From an uncultured Collinsella sp. (lineage in GTDB: Bacteria > Actinomycetota > Coriobacteriia > Coriobacteriales > Coriobacteriaceae): 64,000 nt of DNA. Location of the stretch: NCBI GenBank assembly GCA_900541025.1, contig UQIL01000006.1:1-64000 (forward strand), in the 5' to 3' direction. A program made the position numbers and the translations under genes. Positions 34,851-44,164 of the stretch are shown here, in pieces (the first letter of the stretch is position 1; each line of letters opens with the position of its first letter). Below the pieces are notes generated by a model. It was not told the origin of the DNA, ran no database searches, and was given only the letters and a program-made list of their open reading frames with translations.

Positions 34851-35510
34851 GTGTCCGCATTTCCGTTCGACGCCGTTATCTTTGACATGGACGGCGTCAT
34901 CGTCGATACCGAGTATTACTACCTGGGGGAGACCGCTGCGTTTGCCAAAGAGCTTGGGCTGAGCCTGACCCAAGAGGAGTTGAACGGGCAGGTTGGCACC
35001 TCGCATCAGTTCTTTTTGCATATGCTGGTCGATTGGTTTGAGCGCGCCGGAAAGGGGCACTTTACCGGCGAGGAGGCATTGGCCCGCTGGGATGAGTGGG
35101 CACATAAACGACCGCGCGATTATCAGACCCTGATCAATCCGGGCGCCGTGGAGACGATTCGCGAGCTCCCGCGCCGCGGCGTTCGCGTGGCGCTGGCCAG
35201 CTCGTCTCCCATGGACAGCATCGAGGAAGTGCTCGATGCGTGCGGTCTGTCGGATGCCTTTGAGTACGTGGTGAGCGGCGAGCAGTTTAAGGAGAGCAAG
35301 CCCGAGCCCGATATTTACCTGCATGCGCTGGATCTGCTGGGGTTGCCCGCGGACCGTTGCTGCTGCGTCGAGGACTCTGTCCCTGGCATTACGGCAGGTA
35401 AGCGAGCGGGTCTGACGGTGATTGCCAAACGCGAGGAGCGCTTCGGCTTTAGCCAGGATGCCGCTGACAAGATCATCGACCAGCTGCCGGAGCTGCTGGA
35501 GCTTGCGTAG
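34851..35510 (+). CDS. HAD phosphatase / phosphoglucomutase-like
   Basis: A 219-residue HAD-IA protein with motif I VIFDMDGVIVDTE, motif II ASSSPMDSIEEVL, motif III KPEPDIYLHA and motif IV CCCVEDSVPGITAG. It may be a beta-phosphoglucomutase or sugar-phosphate phosphatase. A GTG start at 34851 with gggaggg upstream is preferred. Confidence 0.9.
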   Translation: MSAFPFDAVIFDMDGVIVDTEYYYLGETAAFAKELGLSLTQEELNGQVGTSHQFFLHMLVDWFERAGKGHFTGEEALARWDEWAHKRPRDYQTLINPGAVETIRELPRRGVRVALASSSPMDSIEEVLDACGLSDAFEYVVSGEQFKESKPEPDIYLHALDLLGLPADRCCCVEDSVPGITAGKRAGLTVIAKREERFGFSQDAADKIIDQLPELLELA

Positions 35511-35568
35511 GACTGGCGATGCGTAATCCGCACCGATTATTGATTCCATATTTGCCAGGGGAGGGCAA

Positions 35569-36312
35569 ATGCCATCGACTGAAGGGTTGACCGACGGAAA
35601 AGCGGCAATCCCGCTATATCAACAGGTTATCGATATCATCAAAAATGACATCAATTCTGGTACCTATAAGGCGGGCGCTCGGATACCGAATGAATTCGAA
35701 TTGGCCGAAAGCTACAAAGTTGGTCGCGTTACCGTTCGGCGGGCCATTGAGGAGCTCGTGCAGCAGGGCTACCTAACCAAGCAGCAGGGGAGGGGCACGT
35801 TTGTAAACGCCCCCAAGCTCAAGCGTAAAATCCGCCAGAAGGACGACGTTCAGAGTTTTTCGGACGCCTGCCGCGTCAACGAGATGGAGCCCGGGGCGCG
35901 TATTGTCTCAAGAAAAGTGTTGCCGGCCGATGCTACCGAAGCGCAGTTTTTTGGCGTTCCCGCTGGGTCGGAGCTGATCTGCATCGAACGCGTGCGCACC
36001 GCCGATGGCATCCCCGTGATGCTCGAGAACAACACGTACGTTTATGAAGACAACGCCTTTTTGGCGAAGGCGGACCTTACCGATCAATCAATTTTCGAGG
36101 TCGTGCGCGAACAGACGGGTCGCGGGCCTGCTCGCACCGAGCCGTGCACGCTTGAGATCGCGTGTGCGTCACCCGAAGTCGCCCGGCTGCTGTCCGTTCC
36201 CACGGGAGAGCCTCTGTTTTATATGGAGGCATATTTCTATGACGAGCAGCAGCGGCCGTTTATCATCGGCCGACAGCGGATTGTAGGATCGCGCTACGTT
36301 TTTGATATTTAG
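35569..36312 (+). CDS. GntR/HutC-family regulator with UTRA domain
   Basis: A 247-residue repressor. The N-terminal GntR winged helix spans about residues 14-80 (LYQQVIDIIKNDINSGTYKAG ... TVRRAIEELVQQGYL). A UTRA effector domain follows (ELICIERVRTADGIPVMLEN). UTRA proteins bind sugar phosphates or similar ligands. It precedes, and most likely controls, the catabolic cluster starting at 36533; E. coli FrlR is of the same family. Confidence 0.92.
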   Translation: MPSTEGLTDGKAAIPLYQQVIDIIKNDINSGTYKAGARIPNEFELAESYKVGRVTVRRAIEELVQQGYLTKQQGRGTFVNAPKLKRKIRQKDDVQSFSDACRVNEMEPGARIVSRKVLPADATEAQFFGVPAGSELICIERVRTADGIPVMLENNTYVYEDNAFLAKADLTDQSIFEVVREQTGRGPARTEPCTLEIACASPEVARLLSVPTGEPLFYMEAYFYDEQQRPFIIGRQRIVGSRYVFDI

Positions 36313-36327
36313 GACGTTGATCAAGAG

Positions 36328-36364
36328 AACGCCCGGCAGGCTAAATTGCCTGCCGGGCGTTTTT
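36328..36364 (+). terminator. Regulator-gene terminator
   Basis: A perfect 14-bp stem aacgcccggcaggc/gcctgccgggcgtt with a short loop and a T-run isolates the regulator gene from the cluster. Confidence 0.93.
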
Positions 36365-36424
36365 GCCGTTCGCCGCCGTTGAACGACCGTTCACCCGAGT
36401 CTTCGCAACCTGTCCGAAATATCC

Positions 36425-36473
36425 TTGAAGTGCTAAAAACACGCTGATAATCTATAGAACGTCATAGGACGTT
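36425..36473 (+). promoter_or_regulatory. Catabolic-cluster promoter and operator
   Basis: ttgaag (36425-36430) and gataat (36446-36451) form a promoter candidate. Just downstream, aacgtc-atag-gacgtt (36458-36473) is a perfect palindrome of the size expected for a GntR dimer, covering the transcription start. A further gaacgtt lies at 36484-36490. Confidence 0.55.
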
Positions 36474-36532
36474 TGCATTGCGCGAACGTTAAAGCGAGAC
36501 ACGATAAGGTCTCGGGTTCTTTGGAGGTATCT

Positions 36533-37996
36533 ATGTCAGATACGAAGGCGAAGAAGACAAACAGACGTTTCAAATTCAAATTACCGCACGTCTATACGAT
36601 CATGTTCTTGCTGATCGTGGTTTTTGCAGTTTTAACCTGGGTCGTTCCTTCTGGCCAATACCAGCGCAAGACGATCTCGACTGCGGCAGGCGAGCGTGAG
36701 GTCGCCGTTGCCGGAACCTATGAACAGGTCGACAAGAACTACACCGATTCCGAGACCGGCGAGACCACCAACTTGGGGCAGGACATCTTTGCGGTTTTGC
36801 AAGCACCCACTAAGGGCATTCAGGAGGCTGCCGATGTCGTTGCCTTTGTCTTGCTGATTGGTGGTTCGTTTGCAATCATCACGAAGACCAATGCGCTCAA
36901 CGCTGGCATGAGCCGAGTAATCAAGAAGCTCAAAAACAAAGATATTCTGATTATTCCCATCACGATGACGCTGTTGTCCATTTGCGGCACCACGTTTGGC
37001 ATGTCTGAGGAAGCCCTGCCGTTCTATGCCATCTTCATCCCCATCATGATGGGCATCGGATATGACTCCATGACGGCATTCATCATCTGCTTCCTCGGTC
37101 CCAACTTGGGCTACTGCGCCTCGACGATTGACCCGTTCAACGTTTTGATCGCGCAGGGCATCATTGGCATCGAGGGCAACCCGCAGCTGTGGTTGCGTGC
37201 CGTTGCATGGGTTTTTTTCACCGCCGCCGGCATCGCATGGGCCATGCGCTATGCCATGCGCGTCAAGAAGAACCCCAAGTCGTCCGTTACGTTCGAGGAC
37301 GACAAACTCAAGCGCATTGAGTTCTCCGTGACCGATGCTTCCATCGAGGAAGAGTTCACCACTCGCCAGAAGCTCGTGCTGATTGATTTTGCCGGTGGTA
37401 TGGCGCTTATCGTGTGGGGTCTTGTTACGCAGGGCTGGTATATGAACGAGATCTCTGCCGTGTTCCTTGGCATGGGGCTGCTCGCCGGTATCCTGGGCGG
37501 TCTTGACCAGCAGACCATCGCCGATGAGTTCGTTAAGGGTCTTGCCGACTTTGCCTACGCAGCCGTCGTTATCGGTATTGCTCGCGGCATTCTGGTCATC
37601 GCCGAGGGCGGCATGATTATCGACACCATCCTTCAGGCACTTGCCACTCTGCTTGCTGGAGCCCCTGCCGCCGTGTACACCACGTTCATGTACGTTGTCC
37701 TTGGCCTCCTGTCCTTCCTGGTTCCTTCGAGCTCCGGCCTGGCCGCGCTTACCATGCCTGTCATGGGTCCTTTGACCGAGCTTATGGGCCTCAACCCCGA
37801 AGCCGCCGTAACGGCGCTGCAGTTTGCCAACCAGACCATTAACACCATTAGCCCCGTGGCAGGTATGACGGTGGCGGGCCTTGCCGTGGCAAAGATCTCG
37901 TTTGGCCAATGGTGGAAGACCATCTGGAAGTTCTTCATCTTTATGGTCGTGTTTGGCTTGGTCATTACCGCCATCTCCGGCATGCTTCCGGCGTAA
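36533..37996 (+). CDS. YfcC-family membrane transporter
   Basis: A 487-residue integral membrane protein of the YfcC/ion-transporter superfamily with about 10-12 helices. The first helix contains YTIMFLLIVVFAVLTWVVPSG; later motifs are GTTFGMSEEALPFY and VPSSSGLAALTMPVMGPL. Members carry amino acids, peptides or dicarboxylates. As the only transporter of the cluster it should import its substrate. ggaggt supports the ATG at 36533. Confidence 0.88.
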   Translation: MSDTKAKKTNRRFKFKLPHVYTIMFLLIVVFAVLTWVVPSGQYQRKTISTAAGEREVAVAGTYEQVDKNYTDSETGETTNLGQDIFAVLQAPTKGIQEAADVVAFVLLIGGSFAIITKTNALNAGMSRVIKKLKNKDILIIPITMTLLSICGTTFGMSEEALPFYAIFIPIMMGIGYDSMTAFIICFLGPNLGYCASTIDPFNVLIAQGIIGIEGNPQLWLRAVAWVFFTAAGIAWAMRYAMRVKKNPKSSVTFEDDKLKRIEFSVTDASIEEEFTTRQKLVLIDFAGGMALIVWGLVTQGWYMNEISAVFLGMGLLAGILGGLDQQTIADEFVKGLADFAYAAVVIGIARGILVIAEGGMIIDTILQALATLLAGAPAAVYTTFMYVVLGLLSFLVPSSSGLAALTMPVMGPLTELMGLNPEAAVTALQFANQTINTISPVAGMTVAGLAVAKISFGQWWKTIWKFFIFMVVFGLVITAISGMLPA

Positions 37997-38006
37997 GGAG
38001 GTCGCG

Positions 38007-39590
38007 ATGTCCGATCGTTTGACGGTGCTGACGTCCAAGAGCGTCTTCACCGGTACGGAAGACCAGCCGTTTGAAGGTTTTGTCGCGGTACGCGGCAATC
38101 GGATTGAAGCCGTCGGTAGCGCTGGCGAGGCAGACTCGTTTCTCGCCCAGGCAGATGAGGTGATCGATTGTGGCGACAGAACGGTCATGCCTGGCTTGGT
38201 CGATGTGCATACGTTCTATACGGGCTGGGCGTTGCGGAGCTTGGGAGCCGACTTATCCGAAGCCTCTGACGTCGACGAAGTGGTAGCGCTTCTGCGTTTG
38301 TGGAAGGATGCCCATCTCGATTGTGCCGCCGCCTTTGGGCACGACCTTCCCGCATCGCTCGCCGAAGGCGCCGAGAATGAAAAAACGGCGGCAGCGCTCG
38401 ACGACGCCTTCGGAGACGTTCCTGTTGTTTGCTTTACTCCGGGTGCCGAGACGTGCGTTCTCAACGCCGCCGCCAGCGAGCGCTATGGTTTTACGCCCGA
38501 GGCCTGCTACGCCGAGAAGACCTGGCGTATGATGCGGGACTTCCTGGCGCTTCCCGAGGTACGCGCCGGGTATTCTGATTACATGGCGATGCTGAACGCT
38601 CGCGGTGTCACGGCTATCAAAGAGATGGCCTTCGACGACTATTACGGATTTGCCGACGAGATGGCGCGTCGTGAGGAATCTGGCGAGCTGACGGTTCGCG
38701 TCTCCATGATGTCGCAGCCGGTGGGCGCCGGGGCGAATCTGTCCTATGCTCGTGCGGCGCGCGATCGCTTCCAGGGACCGTTTGTTCGTTTCTCGGGCTT
38801 CAACCGTATGACCGATCGTGGCGTGTGGGCAGGACTTGCCGAGATGATCGATCCTTATGAGGAGACGGCCGATGCAGGGGCTGCCGGCAAGACGGTTGTC
38901 GAGGAGCCCGAGTGGGGTTTGATTGAGGACGAGCTGCGCGCGATTGATGCCGAGGGCTTCCGTTACTCGCTTCATTGTCAGGGTGACGGCGCCGTTCGCC
39001 ACACCGTTGCGCTGTATGCTTCGCTGCCGCGAGATGAACACGGAGTCATGCTTCGACGCCATGCGATTACCGACCTCGAGAACTCTGATCCGGAAGACCT
39101 TGCCCTGTTTGGCAAGCTGGGCGGAATCTGCGAGGTCTACCCCCAGATCCTCACGCTCGATAAACGCGAGGACTGCCTGTCGATGATGCGTCGGCAGATC
39201 GGCGAGGTCCGACTGCTGCACAGCTGGAACCGTCGCGGTATGGAAGACGCGGGGTGCACGGTGTGCTGTGGCACCGACCTCCCGCTCTTGATTCCGAGCT
39301 TGGGCGAATCAGTATTTAGCGCATGCGGCGGTTTCTTTGCCGACGGTTTGTCCGTGAATGAGGGCAATACGCTGACGATTGCCGAGCTCCTTCGTGCGTG
39401 GACGGCAGGGGGCGCATATGACCTCATGCGCGAGGATGAGCTGGGGACGCTCGAGGCCGGTAAGCTTGCCGACATCTGTGTGTTCGATCGCGATGTGTTT
39501 GGCCTTGACTACCATGATGCTTGTGACCTTGCTGTTGATATGACCATGTCGGACGGACGTATCGTGTTCGACCGAAATAAGGAGGTTTAG
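38007..39590 (+). CDS. YtcJ-like amidohydrolase with altered metal motif
   Basis: A 527-residue protein of the amidohydrolase-3 (YtcJ) family. Family landmarks are TVMPGLVDVHTF, LHCQGDGAV, RHAITDL and CCGTDLPLL. The usual first metal motif HxH appears as HTF, so the second histidine is replaced by Phe. Activity may be altered or the protein may use fewer metals. It starts 10 bp after the transporter and two bases before frlC-like, indicating one operon. Confidence 0.82.
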   Translation: MSDRLTVLTSKSVFTGTEDQPFEGFVAVRGNRIEAVGSAGEADSFLAQADEVIDCGDRTVMPGLVDVHTFYTGWALRSLGADLSEASDVDEVVALLRLWKDAHLDCAAAFGHDLPASLAEGAENEKTAAALDDAFGDVPVVCFTPGAETCVLNAAASERYGFTPEACYAEKTWRMMRDFLALPEVRAGYSDYMAMLNARGVTAIKEMAFDDYYGFADEMARREESGELTVRVSMMSQPVGAGANLSYARAARDRFQGPFVRFSGFNRMTDRGVWAGLAEMIDPYEETADAGAAGKTVVEEPEWGLIEDELRAIDAEGFRYSLHCQGDGAVRHTVALYASLPRDEHGVMLRRHAITDLENSDPEDLALFGKLGGICEVYPQILTLDKREDCLSMMRRQIGEVRLLHSWNRRGMEDAGCTVCCGTDLPLLIPSLGESVFSACGGFFADGLSVNEGNTLTIAELLRAWTAGGAYDLMREDELGTLEAGKLADICVFDRDVFGLDYHDACDLAVDMTMSDGRIVFDRNKEV

Positions 39591-39591
39591 C

Positions 39592-40443
39592 ATGCCTGAA
39601 ACCAAACCGACGCTGCGTCGCGAGCAGATCGCGGGCATGAACATCCACTACATCATGTGGTCGCTCGACTTTTTTTTGGATACGCAACAGCGCCTGGGCT
39701 TTGAGTCCATCGAGCTGTGGTGCGCCGAGCCCCATGTGACGCTCGATCACACTGGGTATTTTGATGCCGAGGTTCTGGCGAAAAAGGCCGCCGACCGTGG
39801 TCTGCGCTATCGGACGCTCTGTCCCGAGAACGTGGTCTACCCATGGCAGTATTGCGCTCGTAAGCCGCTCCATGAGCAGCGGAGCCTGGCGTACTTCAAG
39901 CATGGCATCGAGCTTGCCGAGGTGCTGGGATGCGACCGCATGTCCGTAAACTCGGGTTGGGGTGACTGGGACGAGGATCGCGAAGAGGCGTGGAAGCGCA
40001 GTCGCGAGCACCTATCCATCTTGGCGGAGTATGCCGGCGAGCACGGTCTGGTGCTAACGATGGAGAGCCTGCGTCCCGAGGAGAGCAACCTTGTGACGAC
40101 CGTCGCCGATGCTAAGCGCATGATTGATGAGGTCGCGAGTCCGTACCTGCAGCCTATGGTCGATACGACCGCAATGGGCGTTGCGGGTGAGTCGCTCGAG
40201 GACTGGTTTGCCGCATTTGGCGACGGTGCGATCCACGAGATGCACTTTATCGACGGCGATCCCTATGGCCATCTGGTCTGGGGTGACGGCAAGCACGATA
40301 TGGATGCCTTCGTCGCCACGCTCAACGCCCATGGTTTCGATGGCATGTTGGGCCAGGAAATCACGGACGGTCGCTACTTCGATGATCCGGCGGCGGCAGA
40401 TGCCAAGAACATGGCCGCCTTCGAGAAGTATTTGATTGACTAG
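39592..40443 (+). CDS. frlC: FrlC-like sugar epimerase (TIM barrel)
   Basis: A 283-residue xylose-isomerase-like TIM-barrel protein. Compared from memory with E. coli FrlC (fructoselysine 3-epimerase), matching blocks include LCPENVVYPW, LTMESLRPEESNLV, MVDTTAMGV and HEMHFIDGD, in the same order. Metal-binding Glu and Asp are present. It likely epimerises a glycated amino acid at carbon 3. Substrate identity is inferred. Confidence 0.75.
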   Translation: MPETKPTLRREQIAGMNIHYIMWSLDFFLDTQQRLGFESIELWCAEPHVTLDHTGYFDAEVLAKKAADRGLRYRTLCPENVVYPWQYCARKPLHEQRSLAYFKHGIELAEVLGCDRMSVNSGWGDWDEDREEAWKRSREHLSILAEYAGEHGLVLTMESLRPEESNLVTTVADAKRMIDEVASPYLQPMVDTTAMGVAGESLEDWFAAFGDGAIHEMHFIDGDPYGHLVWGDGKHDMDAFVATLNAHGFDGMLGQEITDGRYFDDPAAADAKNMAAFEKYLID

Positions 40444-40509
40444 ATAAGATTTTGCTCGGCCATGCAAGACACGTCCTGCATGGCCGGCCAAGCTGGAAAG
40501 GAACTAAAC

Positions 40510-41478
40510 ATGAACGCACATGATCTGATTAAGGAAGCAATTGCCGAGAAGGGCAAGTTCGACAGCGTCTACTGGATTGCTTGCGGTGGCTCCATGATCG
40601 ATTTGATCCCGGCTCATGAGCTTCTGCAGCGCGAGGCAACCACCTTCACTTCGTATATCTATACCGCGCGTGAATTCGACATTATGCGTCCGCGTCGTCT
40701 GGGCGAGAAGTCCCTGGTCATCGCTTGTAGCCATAGTGGCAACACCCCGGAGGTCGTCGAGGGCTGCGAGATTGCCCTTGCTGCCGGCGCTACGGTGATC
40801 GCCCAGACCGACAACGCTGGATCCAAGATCGACTCCGGCAAGTGGACCACGTGGGTCTACCCATGGGGCGAGGGCGTGCCGCAGGCCGAGGTCCCCGCTG
40901 GCATTTCGCTGTCGCTTGCAGCAGAGCTGCTCGATCAGCAGGAGGGCTACGCCGATCTTGCCGATATGTATGCCGGTATTGCCGAGATGGATAAGATTCT
41001 TCCCCCGGCACGCGAGAAGGTAAATGCCGAGCTGGGCGATCGCTTTGCCAAGCTTTGCCAGGAGCACGAGTTCTTCTATATTCTGGGCAGCGGTCCCAAC
41101 TTTAGCCAGACCTACGGTTTCGCTATCTGCTCTCTTATGGAGATGCAGTGGCAGCACTGCAGCTACATCCACTCTGCCGAGTACTTCCATGGCCCCTTCG
41201 AGGCTACTCAGGATGGCGTCTTCTACTTCTTGCAGATGGGCTCGAGCGAGTGCCGTCCTATGGACGAGCGCGCCCTGGCGTTCCTCGAGACCCATACCGA
41301 CACGCTGATGGTGCTTGATGCCAAGGAGTACGGTATGGAGGCCGTGCCGGCGAGCGTTCGTGCCTATCTGGATCCGGTGCTGTTCTACGCTATGAACTGC
41401 GAGCTGCGTGCAGCGCGCGGCAAGGTGTTCGATCACGACCCCGACTTCCGCCGCTACATGGGCGTTGTTGAGTACTAG
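40510..41478 (+). CDS. frlB: FrlB-like SIS-domain deglycase
   Basis: A 322-residue protein with two SIS domains. Features shared with E. coli FrlB (fructoselysine-6-phosphate deglycase) include an early IACGGS, SHSGNTPEVVEGCE, SAEYFHGPFE and the C-terminal end RRYMGVVEY. The known reaction splits a 6-phosphofructosamine into glucose-6-phosphate and amine. It sits between frlC-like and frlD-like genes. gaaagga supports the ATG at 40510. Confidence 0.82.
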   Translation: MNAHDLIKEAIAEKGKFDSVYWIACGGSMIDLIPAHELLQREATTFTSYIYTAREFDIMRPRRLGEKSLVIACSHSGNTPEVVEGCEIALAAGATVIAQTDNAGSKIDSGKWTTWVYPWGEGVPQAEVPAGISLSLAAELLDQQEGYADLADMYAGIAEMDKILPPAREKVNAELGDRFAKLCQEHEFFYILGSGPNFSQTYGFAICSLMEMQWQHCSYIHSAEYFHGPFEATQDGVFYFLQMGSSECRPMDERALAFLETHTDTLMVLDAKEYGMEAVPASVRAYLDPVLFYAMNCELRAARGKVFDHDPDFRRYMGVVEY

Positions 41479-41492
41479 GAAGGATGGATACC

Positions 41493-42356
41493 ATGGCTTT
41501 TAACGTGAACGCGCTCGGGTTCGGTGACAACGTCGTCGATCGCTATGAGCATATCCATACCATGTATCCCGGCGGCAATGCGGTGAATTTTGCCGTTTAC
41601 GCCAAGAAGTGCGGCGCCGCGCGCTCCGCGTACATGGGCATCTTTGGTAACGACGCCGCTGCCGAGCATGTGATTGCAAGTCTCGAGGATGAGGGCATCG
41701 AGCTCGCTAAGTGCGAGCAGCTTATTGGCGAGAACGGCGCGGCGCGTGTGACCGTGGTCGATGGCGACCGCGTATTCCTCGGCTCCAACGAGGGCGGCAT
41801 CCGTGGCGATGCGCGCTATGTGCTCGATCGCTTCGATCTGGCATACATGAAGCAGTTCGACGTAGTCCACTCGGGCAACTACTGCTTTACCGAGCGCGAG
41901 CTCCCCAAGCTGAAGGCTGCAGGCATCACCGTATCGTTTGACTTCTCGGACGATTCCACCGATGAATACTATGAGCAGATTGCCCCGTTTGTTGACTTCG
42001 CCTTCTTTAGCGCTGCCGATGCTGCAAGTGAGGATGAGATTCGCGAGCGCCTCGCTTGGGTTAAGAATTTGGGCCCGCGCTTTGTGTCCGCAACGGCGGG
42101 CGCCGAGGGCTGCATCGCCTATGACGGCGAGCGCTACTATCGCCAGCTGGCAAAGCCCGTAACGGACATGAAGGACACCATGGGAGCCGGTGACTCGTTC
42201 CTGACCTCATTCCTGATGTGCTATCTCGATTCCGCCAAGTGCGGCGAGGACGGACCTGAGGCCATTGAGCGTGCGCTCGATTTTGCGGCAGGTTTTGCCT
42301 CGACCGTGTGCGGCATGGAGGGCTCTTGGGGCCACGGAGCTCCGATCACCGAGTAG
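41493..42356 (+). CDS. frlD: FrlD-like PfkB sugar kinase, copy 1
   Basis: A 287-residue ribokinase-family kinase. GFGDNVVDRYEHIHTMYPGGNAVNFAVYA matches the opening of fructoselysine 6-kinase FrlD, including GGNAVN. VVHSGNYCF, VSFDFSDD and TMGAGDSFLTSFL (catalytic Asp) follow. It probably phosphorylates a fructosamine on carbon 6. I start at the ATG 41493 since the site abuts the earlier ATG at 41484. Confidence 0.8.
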   Translation: MAFNVNALGFGDNVVDRYEHIHTMYPGGNAVNFAVYAKKCGAARSAYMGIFGNDAAAEHVIASLEDEGIELAKCEQLIGENGAARVTVVDGDRVFLGSNEGGIRGDARYVLDRFDLAYMKQFDVVHSGNYCFTERELPKLKAAGITVSFDFSDDSTDEYYEQIAPFVDFAFFSAADAASEDEIRERLAWVKNLGPRFVSATAGAEGCIAYDGERYYRQLAKPVTDMKDTMGAGDSFLTSFLMCYLDSAKCGEDGPEAIERALDFAAGFASTVCGMEGSWGHGAPITE

Positions 42357-42428
42357 CCTGAGAAAGCGCTGGGAGGCTTGGGGCTGAAGCCTTGGCTGAC
42401 TGACGCTAGATTACATCGGAATTCGGAT

Positions 42429-42457
42429 AGGGGCTCGCCTTGGGTGGGCCCCTTTTT
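42429..42457 (+). terminator. Hairpin with T-run inside the cluster
   Basis: aggggctcgcc (42429-42439) pairs with ggtgggcccct (42443-42453) with two G-U pairs and a ttg loop, then ttttt. The second kinase gene follows 18 bp later, so this may be an attenuator splitting the operon. Confidence 0.7.
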
Positions 42458-42474
42458 GATTGCTGGAGAAGACT

Positions 42475-43275
42475 ATGGATATCAAAGCATGTGCAGCTGG
42501 CTTTTGCTGTGCGGACGTGTACCAAAACATCGGCGTGTTCTATCCGACTGGCAATGGCATCGACTGGGGTATCCACCTGGCGCGAATGGGCATATCGGTA
42601 TCTGCGGTGTCGGTCGTCGGAAAGGACGAGTACGGAGACAAAATGCGCGAGGCGCTGGCTGCCGAGGGGTTCGACATCTCGCATCTTCGCGTGGAGGACG
42701 GCGATACCTCGGTGATGCTCATGGCGTTGAAGGACGGCGTCGACCGCGTGCATCTCGAAGCGATTGACGGTGTCATGGAAACGTACCGACCAAACGATGA
42801 TGACCGGGCATTTATCCTGGAGCACGATGTCATCCATACCGACCTGTTTGGAAACTGCTTAGACCTGCTGCCCGAATGGCACGAGGCAGGCAAGACCGTC
42901 GTCATGGACTTTTCGGTGTTCAGTCAAGATCCCGAATACGCCTGTGAGAACCATTTTCCTTACGTTGACTATGCCTTTATGTCGTTTGAGGAGGATAGCG
43001 CGGAGCTGCGCGACTGGGTGCGCCATGTGCAGGAGCTGGGCCCGCGCGTGGCAGTCGCCACACTTGGCGAGAAGGGAAGCATCGCCTATGACGGTGAGCG
43101 CTTCTATGAATGTGGGATCGTGCCGGCCGAGAAGGTTGTCAATACCGTGGGCGCCGGCGACTCGTATATCGCCGGATTCACCAAGGGTGTACTGGATGGG
43201 CTTGACGTGCCGGCGTGCATGCATGCCGGTGCCGAGCTTTCGTCCCGAGTCATTGGGTCGTTCGAACCGTACTAG
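42475..43275 (+). CDS. FrlD-like PfkB sugar kinase, copy 2
   Basis: A 266-residue paralogue of the upstream kinase. It keeps the fold (GNGIDWGIHLARMG, DFSVFSQDPEY) and the catalytic NTVGAGDSYIAGF. The substrate-side GGNAVN is changed to TGNGID. This suggests a different sugar moiety or aglycone. ctggagaa precedes the ATG at 42475. Confidence 0.75.
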   Translation: MDIKACAAGFCCADVYQNIGVFYPTGNGIDWGIHLARMGISVSAVSVVGKDEYGDKMREALAAEGFDISHLRVEDGDTSVMLMALKDGVDRVHLEAIDGVMETYRPNDDDRAFILEHDVIHTDLFGNCLDLLPEWHEAGKTVVMDFSVFSQDPEYACENHFPYVDYAFMSFEEDSAELRDWVRHVQELGPRVAVATLGEKGSIAYDGERFYECGIVPAEKVVNTVGAGDSYIAGFTKGVLDGLDVPACMHAGAELSSRVIGSFEPY

Positions 43276-43302
43276 GAATAAAAGCCTGGAAAGGAGTGCA
43301 AG

Positions 43303-44163
43303 ATGGTAATCGATATGCTGGTCCAGCCCATGCTCTACGGCGAGATCTATACGCCAGGCGACGAGCCAGACGGCTTTGGTTTTTGGGAGCGTGAGTTTTG
43401 CATGGGGCACATGGGCCCCATGGACTGGGATGAGCTCGTGGCCGAAATGGATGTCTGCGATGTGCGGAAAAGCGTGCTCATGCCGCTCGATGTGACCACG
43501 GCGTGCGGCGGGCACTTTGGCACCAACGACCAGGTTGCCGCGCTTGTTGCCGCGCACCCCGATCGCCTATGGGGATTCGCGAGCGTGGACCCGCAAGTGA
43601 GTGGCGCCGCCGATGAGCTGGAGCGTGCCTTTACCGAGCTGGGGGCCAAGGGGCTCTGCCTGCATCCGGCAAAGCAAGGTTTTGCGCCCGATGATGCCGT
43701 GGCCGAGCCGCTCTACAAGCTCTGTGAGCGCTACAACAAGCCGGTGGTTTTCCATGCCGGTATGTCCTGGGAGCCGGGTGCGGAGCTTTCGCGAAGCCAC
43801 CCGCTTGCGTTTGAGCACACCATCGCAACGCATCCGGATGTGCGCTTTAACCTGACGCACTTTGGCTGGCCCTGGGTGCGCGAGACCGTGGCGATGCTGC
43901 TCAAGTATCCCAATTGCTATACGGATGCCTCTATTACCTATATCGATTCGCCCGAAGAAATGATGCAGCGGCTCTTCACCGTCGATATGGGACCGCTGTG
44001 GTATGAGCGTACCCTGTCTCATCAGGTGATGTTTGCCAGCAATACGCCACGCTTCCGCGCCTTCAAGCTCAAGCGGGCGCTTGATACTGTGCCCATGCGC
44101 GATGAGGCGCGGGAGAATCTGTATTCTGGCACGGCGCTGCGTTTTCTGAAAGGTGATGAGTGA
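43303..44163 (+). CDS. Amidohydrolase-2-like TIM-barrel protein
   Basis: A 286-residue protein of the ACMSD/amidohydrolase-2 family. It has VVFHAGMSWEPGAEL and FNLTHFGWPWVRET, typical central metal or substrate loops. But the N terminus reads MVIDMLVQP where relatives have a D-x-H-x-H metal motif. It may be a non-canonical hydrolase or lyase. It overlaps neither neighbour; the next gene starts at its stop. Confidence 0.7.
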   Translation: MVIDMLVQPMLYGEIYTPGDEPDGFGFWEREFCMGHMGPMDWDELVAEMDVCDVRKSVLMPLDVTTACGGHFGTNDQVAALVAAHPDRLWGFASVDPQVSGAADELERAFTELGAKGLCLHPAKQGFAPDDAVAEPLYKLCERYNKPVVFHAGMSWEPGAELSRSHPLAFEHTIATHPDVRFNLTHFGWPWVRETVAMLLKYPNCYTDASITYIDSPEEMMQRLFTVDMGPLWYERTLSHQVMFASNTPRFRAFKLKRALDTVPMRDEARENLYSGTALRFLKGDE

Positions 44164-44164
44164 C

